DNA of 64,000 nucleotides from assembly GCA_002721705.1 (NCBI GenBank), contig PBLJ01000043.1:43647-107646 (forward strand), read 5' to 3'. This stretch comes from Opitutia bacterium (lineage in GTDB: Bacteria > Verrucomicrobiota > Verrucomicrobiia > Opitutales > Seribacteraceae). Numbering within the stretch: the first letter of the stretch is position 1; the number at the start of each line of letters is the position of its first letter. The position numbers and the translations under genes were made by a program. The notes under the pieces are model-generated. The model did no database searches. It saw nothing but the letters and a program-made list of their open reading frames with translations, and was not told the origin of the DNA. This document shows positions 55,046-63,179 of the stretch, in pieces.

Positions 55046-56638
55046 TTATATAGGAAGACGAGAAGGTTGCTCTCGCCGTGGGATCAAGAGGCCGCACCCC
55101 CAAGTAATGAATACGGTGACGGGCCAGGCCCAGACGGAATTCACGATGGCCTTGGGTTTACCGTCCTCGGTGGGGGCTATGGTTGGGAAACCGGCAATGC
55201 TTTCGATTGTCATGAAGTCGAGGTTTAAAAGAATCGTCCATAGGTCGGTGCGGATTAATAGGACCAGTAAAAAGGACAGGGCGAAACCGACGACCAGTCC
55301 TCGCAGACTGGCTTGGGGCGTAAAGTAGGCGGCGAGGAAAAAGCCGAGCATCGGACCTACCGTGTAGGAGGTCATGCCAAAGGCGAGAACGACCACGTTG
55401 ACCTCGCCACGCATGGAATCCAAGGCAATGGCGAAGGCGGAGAGCGCGATGCCCCAACCGATTACCAAGCTTCGAGACAAGGCGAGATCCCTGCCTGCGG
55501 ATTCTTCGGAGTGAGCCCCGTCGGTTTTGCGGATAAGCGACATGGTGGTCTGGGACAAGGCCGCCAATATCGAGTCGAGGCTGGAGATGGCGGCGGCGAA
55601 TATTCCTGCTAGGATCAGGCCGCGGAGACCTTCGGGAAGTTCCGTGACGATCCAGACCGGATAGTAGGCGTCTTTCCGTTCGGAAGGCTCGAGGCTGGCG
55701 ATTTTCGCGTCGAACTGGGCAAAGCTCTCCGGCGGAACGGGTTGGTTGTAGAAAGCGAACAAGGCGGCCCCTACCATCAACATCAGCATGGTGATGAGAA
55801 GCCCGGCGGAACTTGTCAAGATGGCTTTGCGGGCATCACTTTCGGAGCGGCAGCAAAACATTCGTTGGGCATTCAACTGGTCTACGCCGAACATGCTGAC
55901 GTTCTGGAAAGGAACCGCGATGATGGCGACCCACAGGGTAAAGCCTGCAGCTGGATCGCTCGTAAGGTTCAGCAAGTTGAACTTCCCGGCTTCTCCGGAA
56001 ATTTCCGTCATGCCCGACCATCCTCCCTCAATGCCGCCAATCATCCAGAAAAGCGAAAGCAGGCCGGCGCCGACGAAAAGGAAGAACTGCATGACGTCTG
56101 TCCAGATGACGGTCCGCATGCCGCCCATAAGCGTCCAGCCGATGGCGAAGACCCCGATGATCATGATGCAGTACTCGAAGTCGAGCGGGGTAACCACCTT
56201 GAGGGCGAGGGCGGCGACCAGTACGCGCACACTTTGCCCTAGGATACCCCCGATTTGGAACACTACGGTGGCTAGACGCTTGACGCCTTCGCCGAGTCGG
56301 TTGCCCATATAGTCGTAGGGGCTGTAGATTTCGCGTTCATAAAAGGCTCGGACGAAGATGAACCCAACGATGAGACGGGCGATGATCGACCCGATACCCC
56401 ATTGCAGGTAGGTGAAATCGCCTTGTGCCGCGTAGACCATGCCGGGTACCCCAATGAAGGTGACTCCGCTGATCTCGGTCGCGATGATGGACCCGCTCAC
56501 CGCGGGCCAAGGCAGCGAACGGCCCCCGAGGAAGAAGTCCTTCATGCTGGCCTGCTTTCCCCGCAATAGATGGCCAACCAAGGTAGTCAGCAGCAAATAG
56601 CCCGCTACCACCGCCCAGTCAACGTAAGTGAAGTTCAC
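55046..56638 (-). CDS. Sodium/solute symporter (SSS family)
   Basis: 530 residues from GTG 56638. About 13-14 membrane segments. The N-terminus FFLGGRSLPWPAVSGSIIATEISGVTFIGVPG is the SSS core-helix signature. GLILAGIFAAAISSLDSILAALSQ is the TM8-like sodium-site segment. It imports a sugar, amino sugar or organic acid with Na+. Its partner in the two-gene operon is the GH20 enzyme, making N-acetylglucosamine-containing compounds the likely cargo. It is divergent from the lipid operon at 56777 (138-bp intergenic). Confidence 0.93.
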   Translation of the reverse strand: MNFTYVDWAVVAGYLLLTTLVGHLLRGKQASMKDFFLGGRSLPWPAVSGSIIATEISGVTFIGVPGMVYAAQGDFTYLQWGIGSIIARLIVGFIFVRAFYEREIYSPYDYMGNRLGEGVKRLATVVFQIGGILGQSVRVLVAALALKVVTPLDFEYCIMIIGVFAIGWTLMGGMRTVIWTDVMQFFLFVGAGLLSLFWMIGGIEGGWSGMTEISGEAGKFNLLNLTSDPAAGFTLWVAIIAVPFQNVSMFGVDQLNAQRMFCCRSESDARKAILTSSAGLLITMLMLMVGAALFAFYNQPVPPESFAQFDAKIASLEPSERKDAYYPVWIVTELPEGLRGLILAGIFAAAISSLDSILAALSQTTMSLIRKTDGAHSEESAGRDLALSRSLVIGWGIALSAFAIALDSMRGEVNVVVLAFGMTSYTVGPMLGFFLAAYFTPQASLRGLVVGFALSFLLVLLIRTDLWTILLNLDFMTIESIAGFPTIAPTEDGKPKAIVNSVWAWPVTVFITWGCGLLIPRREQPSRLPI

Positions 56639-56776
56639 TTTTGCAATCCCTTGGTCACCATTCCCTCTTTATCAAGTTATGGGTCTTCGTCCTCGACGGG
56701 CAACCCTTTCTTTCGCTCTTGGTAAAAAGAAATTTGAAGATTGCCAGAAGGAGCCTTTTGCGGCTTGCTCGTGAAT

Positions 56777-58246
56777 ATGCCAAAGGATTGGCTGAAAGGG
56801 GTTAACGACTACTACGACGTCGTTGTTGTGGGCAGCGGATTAGGCGGCCTGACGGGTGCGAACGCGCTCGCCAAGGCAGGGCATTCCGTGCTTTTGCTCG
56901 AGCATCACTACCAGTTCGGGGGATTGGCCACTTGGTTCAAGCGAGCCGGCGGTCACATCTTCGATATCTCGCTGCATGGTTTTCCCTTCGGCATGATCAA
57001 GTCCTGTCGCAAGTACTGGACCCAGGAAATCGCCGAGTCCATCGTCCAGTTGAAGAACATTCGTTTTGTCAATCCGCAGTTCGACTTGAAAACGACTTTC
57101 GACCGGTGGGACTTCACGAGTTTGCTGCAAAAGAAATTCAAGGTGGCGAAGGAGAAGGTGGAAGATTTTTTCGAGCACCTTCGGAAGATGAATTACTTCG
57201 ACCGCGACGAGCGTACCACGGGCGAGATGTTCGAGGAGTTCTTTCCGGGGCGCGACGACGTCAAGCGCCTCCTCATGGAACCCATTGCCTACGCCAACGG
57301 TTCCACTCTCGAGGATCCGGCCATCACCTATGGCATCGTGTTCTCCAATTTCATGAACAAGGGAGTCTTCACCTTCCAGGGCGGCACCGACGTGTTGATC
57401 AAGAAAATGGTGGGCGAGTTGCGTTCCAACGGCGTGGATCTTCGCCGAAAATGCCTTGTCGAGAAGGTCATCACCGAAGAACGGAACGGCAAGCCCTGTG
57501 TTCGCGGCATTCGCGTGAACGGCCGAGAAGTGGCCTGTCGGACCGTTCTCTCCAACGCCAACGTGAAGGACACCATTGATCGTCTCTTGGGCAAGGACAA
57601 GATACCTGCGAAGTTTCGCAAGGCAAGCGACAGCGTGCGCGTCAACTCGAGTTCATGCCAAGTCTATTTCGGCCTTAAGAAAGGGGCTCGCATCCCTCAC
57701 GTCGGGGATCTCATTTTCGTTTCCGACTCCGAGGTTTTCTCCAGCGAGGAACTGGTCGACAGGCGAACTACCAGTCGTACCTTCTCGATATACTATCCGG
57801 AAACGCGGCCCCACCTGAAGGAGCCTCGTTACGCCATCGTGGCGTCCCTCAACGCCCAATGGGCGGATTGGGACAATCTTTCCGCCAAGGAGTACGAGGC
57901 GGAAAAGAAGCGCCTGTGCGAAGAGTCTCTTGAATCGCTCGATCGCATCATACCGGGCATACGGGACAAGATCGACCACGTGGAGGCAGCCACCCCACGA
58001 ACCATCCATCATTACACGCGTCACGTCGGAGGAACTTCTTTTGGCACCAAGTTCGAGGGGTTGGAGATTTCCACGCAGTTGCCGGAAATGGCCCCCGGGT
58101 TGTTTCACGCCGGCTCGGTGGGCATCATCATGTCGGGTTGGCTAGGAGCCATCAACTACGGCGTCATCACCGCGAATAAAATGGACCAATACCTTCGGTC
58201 GACCGAGCGAAGCGCATTACCCCCGGAGGACAAGAGCGCTCTCTAA
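56777..58246 (+). CDS. CrtI/CrtISO-like FAD-dependent desaturase or isomerase
   Basis: 489 residues from ATG 56777. The AAGGAG site at 56748 is far from it, so TTG 56765 or GTG 56771 may be used. It is a phytoene-desaturase-like flavoprotein: dinucleotide motif [38 protein letters not shown], and the C-terminal FAD motif [22 protein letters not shown]. It differs from HpnE squalene-forming and classical carotenoid desaturases, being closer to CRTISO/retinol-saturase types. No prenyl or phytoene synthase is adjacent; instead it starts an operon of FabZ, FabI, OleA and OleB homologs. It may therefore act on an acyl or polyene chain; this is inference. Confidence 0.85.
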   Translation: MPKDWLKGVNDYYDVVVVGSGLGGLTGANALAKAGHSVLLLEHHYQFGGLATWFKRAGGHIFDISLHGFPFGMIKSCRKYWTQEIAESIVQLKNIRFVNPQFDLKTTFDRWDFTSLLQKKFKVAKEKVEDFFEHLRKMNYFDRDERTTGEMFEEFFPGRDDVKRLLMEPIAYANGSTLEDPAITYGIVFSNFMNKGVFTFQGGTDVLIKKMVGELRSNGVDLRRKCLVEKVITEERNGKPCVRGIRVNGREVACRTVLSNANVKDTIDRLLGKDKIPAKFRKASDSVRVNSSSCQVYFGLKKGARIPHVGDLIFVSDSEVFSSEELVDRRTTSRTFSIYYPETRPHLKEPRYAIVASLNAQWADWDNLSAKEYEAEKKRLCEESLESLDRIIPGIRDKIDHVEAATPRTIHHYTRHVGGTSFGTKFEGLEISTQLPEMAPGLFHAGSVGIIMSGWLGAINYGVITANKMDQYLRSTERSALPPEDKSAL

Positions 58247-58291
58247 GGCCGTTGACTTCGGAGCCAACGATTTTTGCGGTCCTATTTTGTC

Positions 58292-58729
58292 ATGGAGGAA
58301 ATTCACCGCCGCATTCCACATCGTCCCCCCTTTCTTTTTGTGGACGAGATTGTCGAAATCGGGGAAATGGGAGCTATTACCCGGTTACAGGTTAGACCGG
58401 ACTTCCCGTTTTTCGAGGGGCATTATCCGGGAAACCCCATTATGCCTGGAGTCTTGCTTTGTGAGGCGGTTTTTCAGGCAGGAGCCATTTACTTGTCCGA
58501 GAAGTTGGCCAACGGATCGATCGACGCCACCGAGGTGGATCCCGTGCTTTCCCGTATTCGAGATGCCCGCTTCAAGCGCATGGTATTGCCAGGCGACGAA
58601 CTTGAAATCCATGTTACCGAAAAAGACCAGATGGGGAAGTTTTACAACATGACCGGAGAGATTCGAAAAGAGGGTAAGACCGCAGTCACGGTGGCCTTCG
58701 CCTTGGCCATGGTGCCCAAGGAGGAGTGA
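58292..58729 (+). CDS. fabZ: FabZ-type 3-hydroxyacyl-ACP dehydratase
   Basis: 145 residues from ATG 58292; an in-frame TTG at 58274, preceded by GGAG, is possible. Hot-dog fold dehydratase: IPHRPPFLFVDEIVE at the N-terminus, then FFEGHYPGNPIMPGVLLCEAVFQAG, which holds the catalytic His and Glu. IRDARFKRMVLPGDEL is the later family block. It dehydrates 3-hydroxyacyl-ACP to enoyl-ACP. It lies 45 nt after the desaturase gene and 3 nt before the FabI gene. Being part of this operon, it may be a dedicated copy instead of the housekeeping one. Confidence 0.9.
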   Translation: MEEIHRRIPHRPPFLFVDEIVEIGEMGAITRLQVRPDFPFFEGHYPGNPIMPGVLLCEAVFQAGAIYLSEKLANGSIDATEVDPVLSRIRDARFKRMVLPGDELEIHVTEKDQMGKFYNMTGEIRKEGKTAVTVAFALAMVPKEE

Positions 58730-58732
58730 GTG

Positions 58733-59539
58733 ATGAGTTTTTTAGGCGTTGAGGGGAAACGATTTCTCGTTCTTGGAGTGGCCAACCGCAAGAGCGTGGC
58801 TTGGGCCGTGAGCAAGATTTTGGAGGCGGAGGGAGCGGAGGTGGTGTACTCCGTTCGCAGCGAGAAGCGAAAAGAGGAAACAGCCAAGTTGCTGGAAGGT
58901 CGCGTGGTTCATGTTTGCGACGTGGAAGACGAAGGGGAAATTGCTGCTCTTGGGCAAACTCTCGAGGCGGCCGGTCAATTCCCTTTGGACGGGGTCCTTC
59001 ACTCGATTGCCTTCGCCAATTATTCGGAAGGTTTCAAGCCCTTCCACGAAACCAAGCGTGAAGACTTTCTCCAAGCCACTCAGATCACGGCTTTCTCACT
59101 TGTGGAGATTGCCAACGCCTGCAAGTCGCTCCTGAGTCCAGATGCCTCCGTGGTGACCATAGGCATATCCTCCACGGAAGTAACGGCCGAAAACTATGGT
59201 TACGTCGCCCCGATCAAAGCAGCCTTGGAAACCTCGGTTCGTTATTTGGCGAAATCGTTTTCTTCCGATTCCGAGGTACGCTTCAACTCGGTCAACGCAG
59301 GGCCACTCAAGACAAGTGCCTCCGCGGGCATACCCGGTTACCTTGAAAACTACCTCTACGCCGAGAAATTAACCTTTCGCAAACGAGCCTTGGCTACCGA
59401 CGAGGTGGCGAACTTGGCCGCCTTTCTTCTCAGTCCGCGCTCCAGCGGCATCAATGGACAAGGCATCGTGATCGACGCGGGCATGGGATTCAACTATTTC
59501 GACAAGGAGGTTGTCCGCTCCGCCACGAAACCTGAATAG
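58733..59539 (+). CDS. fabI: FabI-type enoyl-ACP reductase
   Basis: 268 residues from ATG 58733, with AGGAGG 5-8 nt upstream; the overlapping GTG at 58730 is the track start. It has the FabI cofactor motif [37 protein letters not shown], and the Y-x6-K catalytic pair in [21 protein letters not shown] (Tyr155, Lys162). The residues between Tyr and Lys (GYVAPI) differ from the common NVMGVA, removing the usual Met. [10 protein letters not shown] is the C-terminal signature. It reduces enoyl-ACP to acyl-ACP with NAD(P)H and pairs with the FabZ-like gene. Confidence 0.88.
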   Translation: MSFLGVEGKRFLVLGVANRKSVAWAVSKILEAEGAEVVYSVRSEKRKEETAKLLEGRVVHVCDVEDEGEIAALGQTLEAAGQFPLDGVLHSIAFANYSEGFKPFHETKREDFLQATQITAFSLVEIANACKSLLSPDASVVTIGISSTEVTAENYGYVAPIKAALETSVRYLAKSFSSDSEVRFNSVNAGPLKTSASAGIPGYLENYLYAEKLTFRKRALATDEVANLAAFLLSPRSSGINGQGIVIDAGMGFNYFDKEVVRSATKPE

Positions 59540-59553
59540 ACGGGATATTCAGC

Positions 59554-60582
59554 ATGCGCTTCAGCAACGTTGCAATCGAGGCCATGGCCTATTCATTGCC
59601 CCCCGAAACATGGACCTCGGCTCAAATCGAGGACCAATTGGCTCCTCTTTACGATCGCCTGAATTTGCCGCACGGGCGGCTTGAGTTGATGACGGGTATC
59701 AGGGAACGCCGCTTTTGGCCGGCCAGTTTCCGTCCTTCAGAAGCGAGCGCCGAGGCTGGCAACGCCTTGCTGGCGAATGGCGTGGATGCCGGCAAAGTGG
59801 ATCTTCTCATTCACTCGGCTGTCTGCCGCGATCGACTGGAGCCGGCCACTGCTTCCTACGTGCATCGACTCATGGGCATGGGGGACCGTACGCAGATCCT
59901 GGACGTTTCCAATGCATGCCTCGGCTTCCTCAACGCCGTGGTGTTGGCCGGCGGCTTGATCGAGAGTGGCCAGATCAAGCGAGCCGTCATCGTTGCCGGG
60001 GAAAATGGTCGCCCCTTGGTCGACCGCACCATAGAGATTCTCAACCGCGGCGATTTGGATCGGCAAGCCATCAAACCTTATTTCGCCAACCTCACGATTG
60101 GAGCGGGCGCCGTGGCATGGTCGGTGGTTCACCGGGATTTGCTCGAGGAGCCTGCCCCCTTGCTCGGCGAAGGAGTGATCGAGACTGATACCAGCAGTAA
60201 TGAACTTTGCCAGGGTGATTCGGCTGGTGATGCGTTGGAGATGCAAACTGATTCAGAGGAACTGTTGCATGCCGGCATTGCGGTGGCCGAACGAGCATGG
60301 TCGAAATTCACAAAAGAGACGGGATGGTCGGCGGAAATGCCGGAGCTTGTGGTGACTCACCAAGTAGGCAAGGCTCACACCCAAGCGCTTTTCGATGCCG
60401 TTGGATTGGATCCTGCCAAAAACCATTCGACTTTCGAGACGCTCGGCAACGTGGGGTCCGTGTCTTTGCCCATTACCTACGCGATGGCTCGAGAGGCAGG
60501 ACTTGCCACAAGTGGGCAGTCGACTCTCCTCATGGGTATCGGCAGCGGCCTTTCGGCAATCATTCACTCCCTCACGAATTGA
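59554..60582 (+). CDS. oleA: OleA-type thiolase, head-to-head fatty acyl condensation
   Basis: 342 residues from ATG 59554. FabH/thiolase-fold enzyme that joins two fatty acyl-CoA groups into a beta-keto acid. The OleA-specific signs are SNACLGF with nucleophile Cys122, VCRDRLEPATAS with Glu96 (equivalent to the OleA Glu117, the same 26 residues before the Cys), VTHQVG with His269 and GNVGSVSLP with Asn299. Spacing between His and Asn is 30, as in the Xanthomonas enzyme. This separates it from FabH, which lacks the Glu. It begins 14 nt after fabI and overlaps oleB by 4 nt. Confidence 0.9.
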   Translation: MRFSNVAIEAMAYSLPPETWTSAQIEDQLAPLYDRLNLPHGRLELMTGIRERRFWPASFRPSEASAEAGNALLANGVDAGKVDLLIHSAVCRDRLEPATASYVHRLMGMGDRTQILDVSNACLGFLNAVVLAGGLIESGQIKRAVIVAGENGRPLVDRTIEILNRGDLDRQAIKPYFANLTIGAGAVAWSVVHRDLLEEPAPLLGEGVIETDTSSNELCQGDSAGDALEMQTDSEELLHAGIAVAERAWSKFTKETGWSAEMPELVVTHQVGKAHTQALFDAVGLDPAKNHSTFETLGNVGSVSLPITYAMAREAGLATSGQSTLLMGIGSGLSAIIHSLTN

Positions 60583-61457
60583 AACTGCCCCCGGAGGTCA
60601 GCGCGGAGTATCCCTTCAAGGGGCGCTTCGTTGAAACCGCATCGGGGGCGCGGTTGCACTACCTGGACGAAGGAAAAGGGGAGGGGACGCCCGTTCTCAT
60701 GCTGCATGGCAATCCCTCTTGGTCCTTTCTTTATCGAAACCTCGTTCTCGCTCTTCGCGAAGATAACCGTTGCCTTGTCCCCGATCATCTTGGTTGCGGC
60801 CTTTCGGACAAGCCCGCCTATCCCGGATTTTCCTACGACCTAGCTTCTCACGTTGAGAATTTGCGTGATTTACTGGAGGGCCTTGGCGTCGAGAAGGTGC
60901 GACTCGTCGTCCACGACTGGGGAGGAGCCATCGGGTTCGGCGCTTTTCGAGACCAACCGGAAAGAGTCGAAAGCATAGTGATCCTCAACACGGCCGCTTT
61001 TCCCTCGTCCCGTTGTCCTTTTCGAATCCGAATTTGCCGCTATCCTTTTTTGGGAGCATTGCTGGTTCGGGGTTTTAATGGTTTCGCTGGTCCCGCGGCC
61101 CGCATGGCGGTTCACAGGCCCCTTACACAGGCGGTTCGCCAAGGCTTTCTTCTGCCTTATGATTCCTGGGCCAATCGTGTCGCGGTCTGGCGCTTCGTGC
61201 GCGACATTCCCCTTACTTCCAATCATCCTTCCATGCCATTGCTAAAGGAAACAGGGGAGAGCTTGTCCAAATACACGCAAACACCTGCCTTGGCTTGTTG
61301 GGGAGGACGGGACTTTTGTTTCAACGAAGTCTTCCTGCGAGAGTGGCAAGCTCGCTTGCCTCAACTCGAGACCAATCTTTACGAGGATGCCGGACACTAC
61401 GTCTTGGAAGACGCCGGCGAAAAAGCGATCCGGGCGATCCAAGCCTTTCTTGGTTGA
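60579..61457 (+). CDS. oleB: OleB-type beta-lactone decarboxylase (alpha/beta hydrolase)
   Basis: 292 residues. The only fitting start is TTG 60579, which overlaps the oleA stop (TTGA); the track ORF begins inside oleA. Haloalkane-dehalogenase-like fold: LHGNPSWSFLYRNLV oxyanion region, VVHDWGGAIGFG with nucleophile Asp113, and DAGHYVLEDAGEK with His273. The blocks PYDSWANRVAVWRFVRDIPL and CWGGRDFCFN match OleB rather than dehalogenases. OleB decarboxylates the beta-lactone made by OleC to a cis-olefin. OleC and OleD are not in the window; the next gene (malQ) is on the opposite strand, so the operon ends here. Confidence 0.88.
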   Translation: MKLPPEVSAEYPFKGRFVETASGARLHYLDEGKGEGTPVLMLHGNPSWSFLYRNLVLALREDNRCLVPDHLGCGLSDKPAYPGFSYDLASHVENLRDLLEGLGVEKVRLVVHDWGGAIGFGAFRDQPERVESIVILNTAAFPSSRCPFRIRICRYPFLGALLVRGFNGFAGPAARMAVHRPLTQAVRQGFLLPYDSWANRVAVWRFVRDIPLTSNHPSMPLLKETGESLSKYTQTPALACWGGRDFCFNEVFLREWQARLPQLETNLYEDAGHYVLEDAGEKAIRAIQAFLG

Positions 61458-61472
61458 ATCTCGGGATTATGT

Positions 61473-63038
61473 CTAATTGGGCATGGGGTTTACAACCGCT
61501 GATCGGCCCGTGATCTGGGCTTGTTCCCTTAGGTAAGGAGCTGTTTCATCCCGCAGTATGCCGAATTGTTCAGGAGTGATTCTCCACCGCCAGTTGCCTG
61601 TTGGCGTCCCTGGTACGTTGAACCGTGCCTCCGATCCCAGGGACAGTAGGTCCTGCGCGGTGACGACGGTTAATTTTGCGACCGAGCGATAAGCCGCCCG
61701 GAGAAAGTCCCAAGGAGCGTCTTCTCCGGAGGTGTTGAGGTAGCGTCGGAAGTTGTCGCGTACTTCCTCGGAAGCGGATTCGTACCAGCCTTTCGCCACG
61801 TCGTTGTCGTGCGTTCCCACGTAAAGAACGGTATCGGCATTCAGGTTATGGGGGAGATAGAGGTTGTCGGAGTCGCCGTCGAAGGCGAATTGCAAAACCG
61901 CCATGCCTGGCAATCCGACTGTATCCCTTAACTGATGAACACCAGCATTCAGGAGGCCCAGGTCTTCCGCGAGGAAAGGCATTGCCGGAAATTTCGCCCT
62001 GACGGCCTCGAAGAAGGCCAAACCAGGCCCTTTTTCCCATTCCCCGAGGCGTGCATCGTTTGCAGTTGCAGGAATGCTCCAATAGTCGTGGAAGGCGCGG
62101 AAATGATCGATTCGCACGACGTCGAACAGCTGCAATTGAGCTTCCAAGCGTTCGAGCCACCAGGAAAAACCATCTTGTTGGTGCATGGGCCAATCGTAGA
62201 GCGGATTGCCCCAACGTTGGCCTTCGGGAGCAAAATAGTCAGGTGGCACGCCGGAAACGCGAGAAGGCAAGGAATCCTCGCCCAGCTGGAAAAGCTCCGG
62301 TCTCGCCCAGACTTCGGCACCATCGGGAGCCGCGTAAATAGGGAGGTCCCCAATAATTCGCAACCCGAGGTCGTGTGCCTTCCTTCTCAAAGCGTCCCAT
62401 TGACCGAAGAAAACGTACTGAAGGAATTGCTCATGCTGAATGGTTTCTCGGAGAGATTCGTCGAACCGTTGTTCATTGGCGGCGTCGAAGGAGCGCTCTT
62501 GGATTGGCCATGCCCACCAAGGCTGACCGTCATGGGATTCCTTCAAGGCCTTGAAAAGGCAGTAAGGCCTTAGCCATCGTTCGTGGATGGTGACGAATTC
62601 TGAGAAGTCTCCATATAGAGATGCTAAAACAGTAGGTTGCTCATGAAACTTTTTGGAAACTTGCTTGGAGATGGGGAGGAAGTGATGGCGAAGGGAATCG
62701 TAATCCACTACGTTGGTTGGCAGGGAGCGAAGGGAAGTAATTTCGGGCTCGCTAACGATTTGAGCTTCAAGAAGAGGCTCCCAATCAATGAAATAGGGAT
62801 TTCCAGCATCCGATGAGAAGGTCTGGTAAGGCGAGTCTCCGAATCCAGTGGGTCCCAGGGGACAGGTTTGCCACGCGGAAAACCCGGCTTCGACCAGGAA
62901 TTCAAGGAAGTCATGGGCTCCGGGCCCCAGGTTTCCGATGCCAAAGGAACCCGGTAGGCTCGAGACGTGAAGTAACAAACCTGTGGAGCGATGCTGAATC
63001 CAAGCCGGTGAATCACTTGTCTTGGCGTTGTCTTTCAT
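61473..63038 (-). CDS. malQ: 4-alpha-glucanotransferase (GH77)
   Basis: 521 residues. Transfers alpha-1,4-glucan segments between maltodextrins. GH77 motifs: GLLLHVSSLPGSFGIGNLG at the N-terminus, DSPYQTFSSDAGNPYFID, IIGDLPIYAAPDGAEVW, DVVRIDHFRAF with the nucleophile Asp, and LAEDLGLL with the acid Glu, then YVGTHDNDV. Full length for the bacterial single-domain type. It lies 15 nt past oleB on the other strand and 141 nt downstream of lepB. That gap holds short GC-rich inverted repeats (CCGC-AAA-GCGG) and no clear promoter. Confidence 0.95.
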   Translation of the reverse strand: MKDNAKTSDSPAWIQHRSTGLLLHVSSLPGSFGIGNLGPGAHDFLEFLVEAGFSAWQTCPLGPTGFGDSPYQTFSSDAGNPYFIDWEPLLEAQIVSEPEITSLRSLPTNVVDYDSLRHHFLPISKQVSKKFHEQPTVLASLYGDFSEFVTIHERWLRPYCLFKALKESHDGQPWWAWPIQERSFDAANEQRFDESLRETIQHEQFLQYVFFGQWDALRRKAHDLGLRIIGDLPIYAAPDGAEVWARPELFQLGEDSLPSRVSGVPPDYFAPEGQRWGNPLYDWPMHQQDGFSWWLERLEAQLQLFDVVRIDHFRAFHDYWSIPATANDARLGEWEKGPGLAFFEAVRAKFPAMPFLAEDLGLLNAGVHQLRDTVGLPGMAVLQFAFDGDSDNLYLPHNLNADTVLYVGTHDNDVAKGWYESASEEVRDNFRRYLNTSGEDAPWDFLRAAYRSVAKLTVVTAQDLLSLGSEARFNVPGTPTGNWRWRITPEQFGILRDETAPYLREQAQITGRSAVVNPMPN

Positions 63039-63179
63039 TAAACGGGGAATAGGGAACGCTTTATTGCAACCGATTGCATGGCAAGGAGATGATAATTAGA
63101 CATAATGCATGTTGTGCGAAATCGTGGTGCGAAAAAGGGTGTTTTCCCGTTGTGTGTCAGCCGCAAAGCGGTTTTCCGA

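Noticed and set aside
56777-58246. Carotenoid biosynthesis locus based on the phytoene-desaturase-like gene
   Set aside because: No crtB, crtE, hpnC/D or cyclase lies nearby; the neighbours are fatty-acid-type enzymes.
60579-61457. Haloalkane dehalogenase call for the alpha/beta hydrolase
   Set aside because: The fold is shared, but coupling to oleA and the PYDSWANR and RDFCF blocks favour OleB.
61466-63106. Exact 13-bp inverted repeat flanking malQ (ATTATGTCTAATT at 61466, reverse complement at 63094)
   Set aside because: In 64 kb dozens of 13-mer inverted pairs are expected by chance, the match does not extend, and one copy lies inside the malQ stop region. No transposase or target duplication is present.
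63130-63179. Terminator for lepB (GGG-AAAACA-CCC followed by T5 on the minus strand)
   Set aside because: The stem has only 3 bp and the nearby CCGC-AAA-GCGG hairpin lacks a U-tract in that direction, so neither is convincing.
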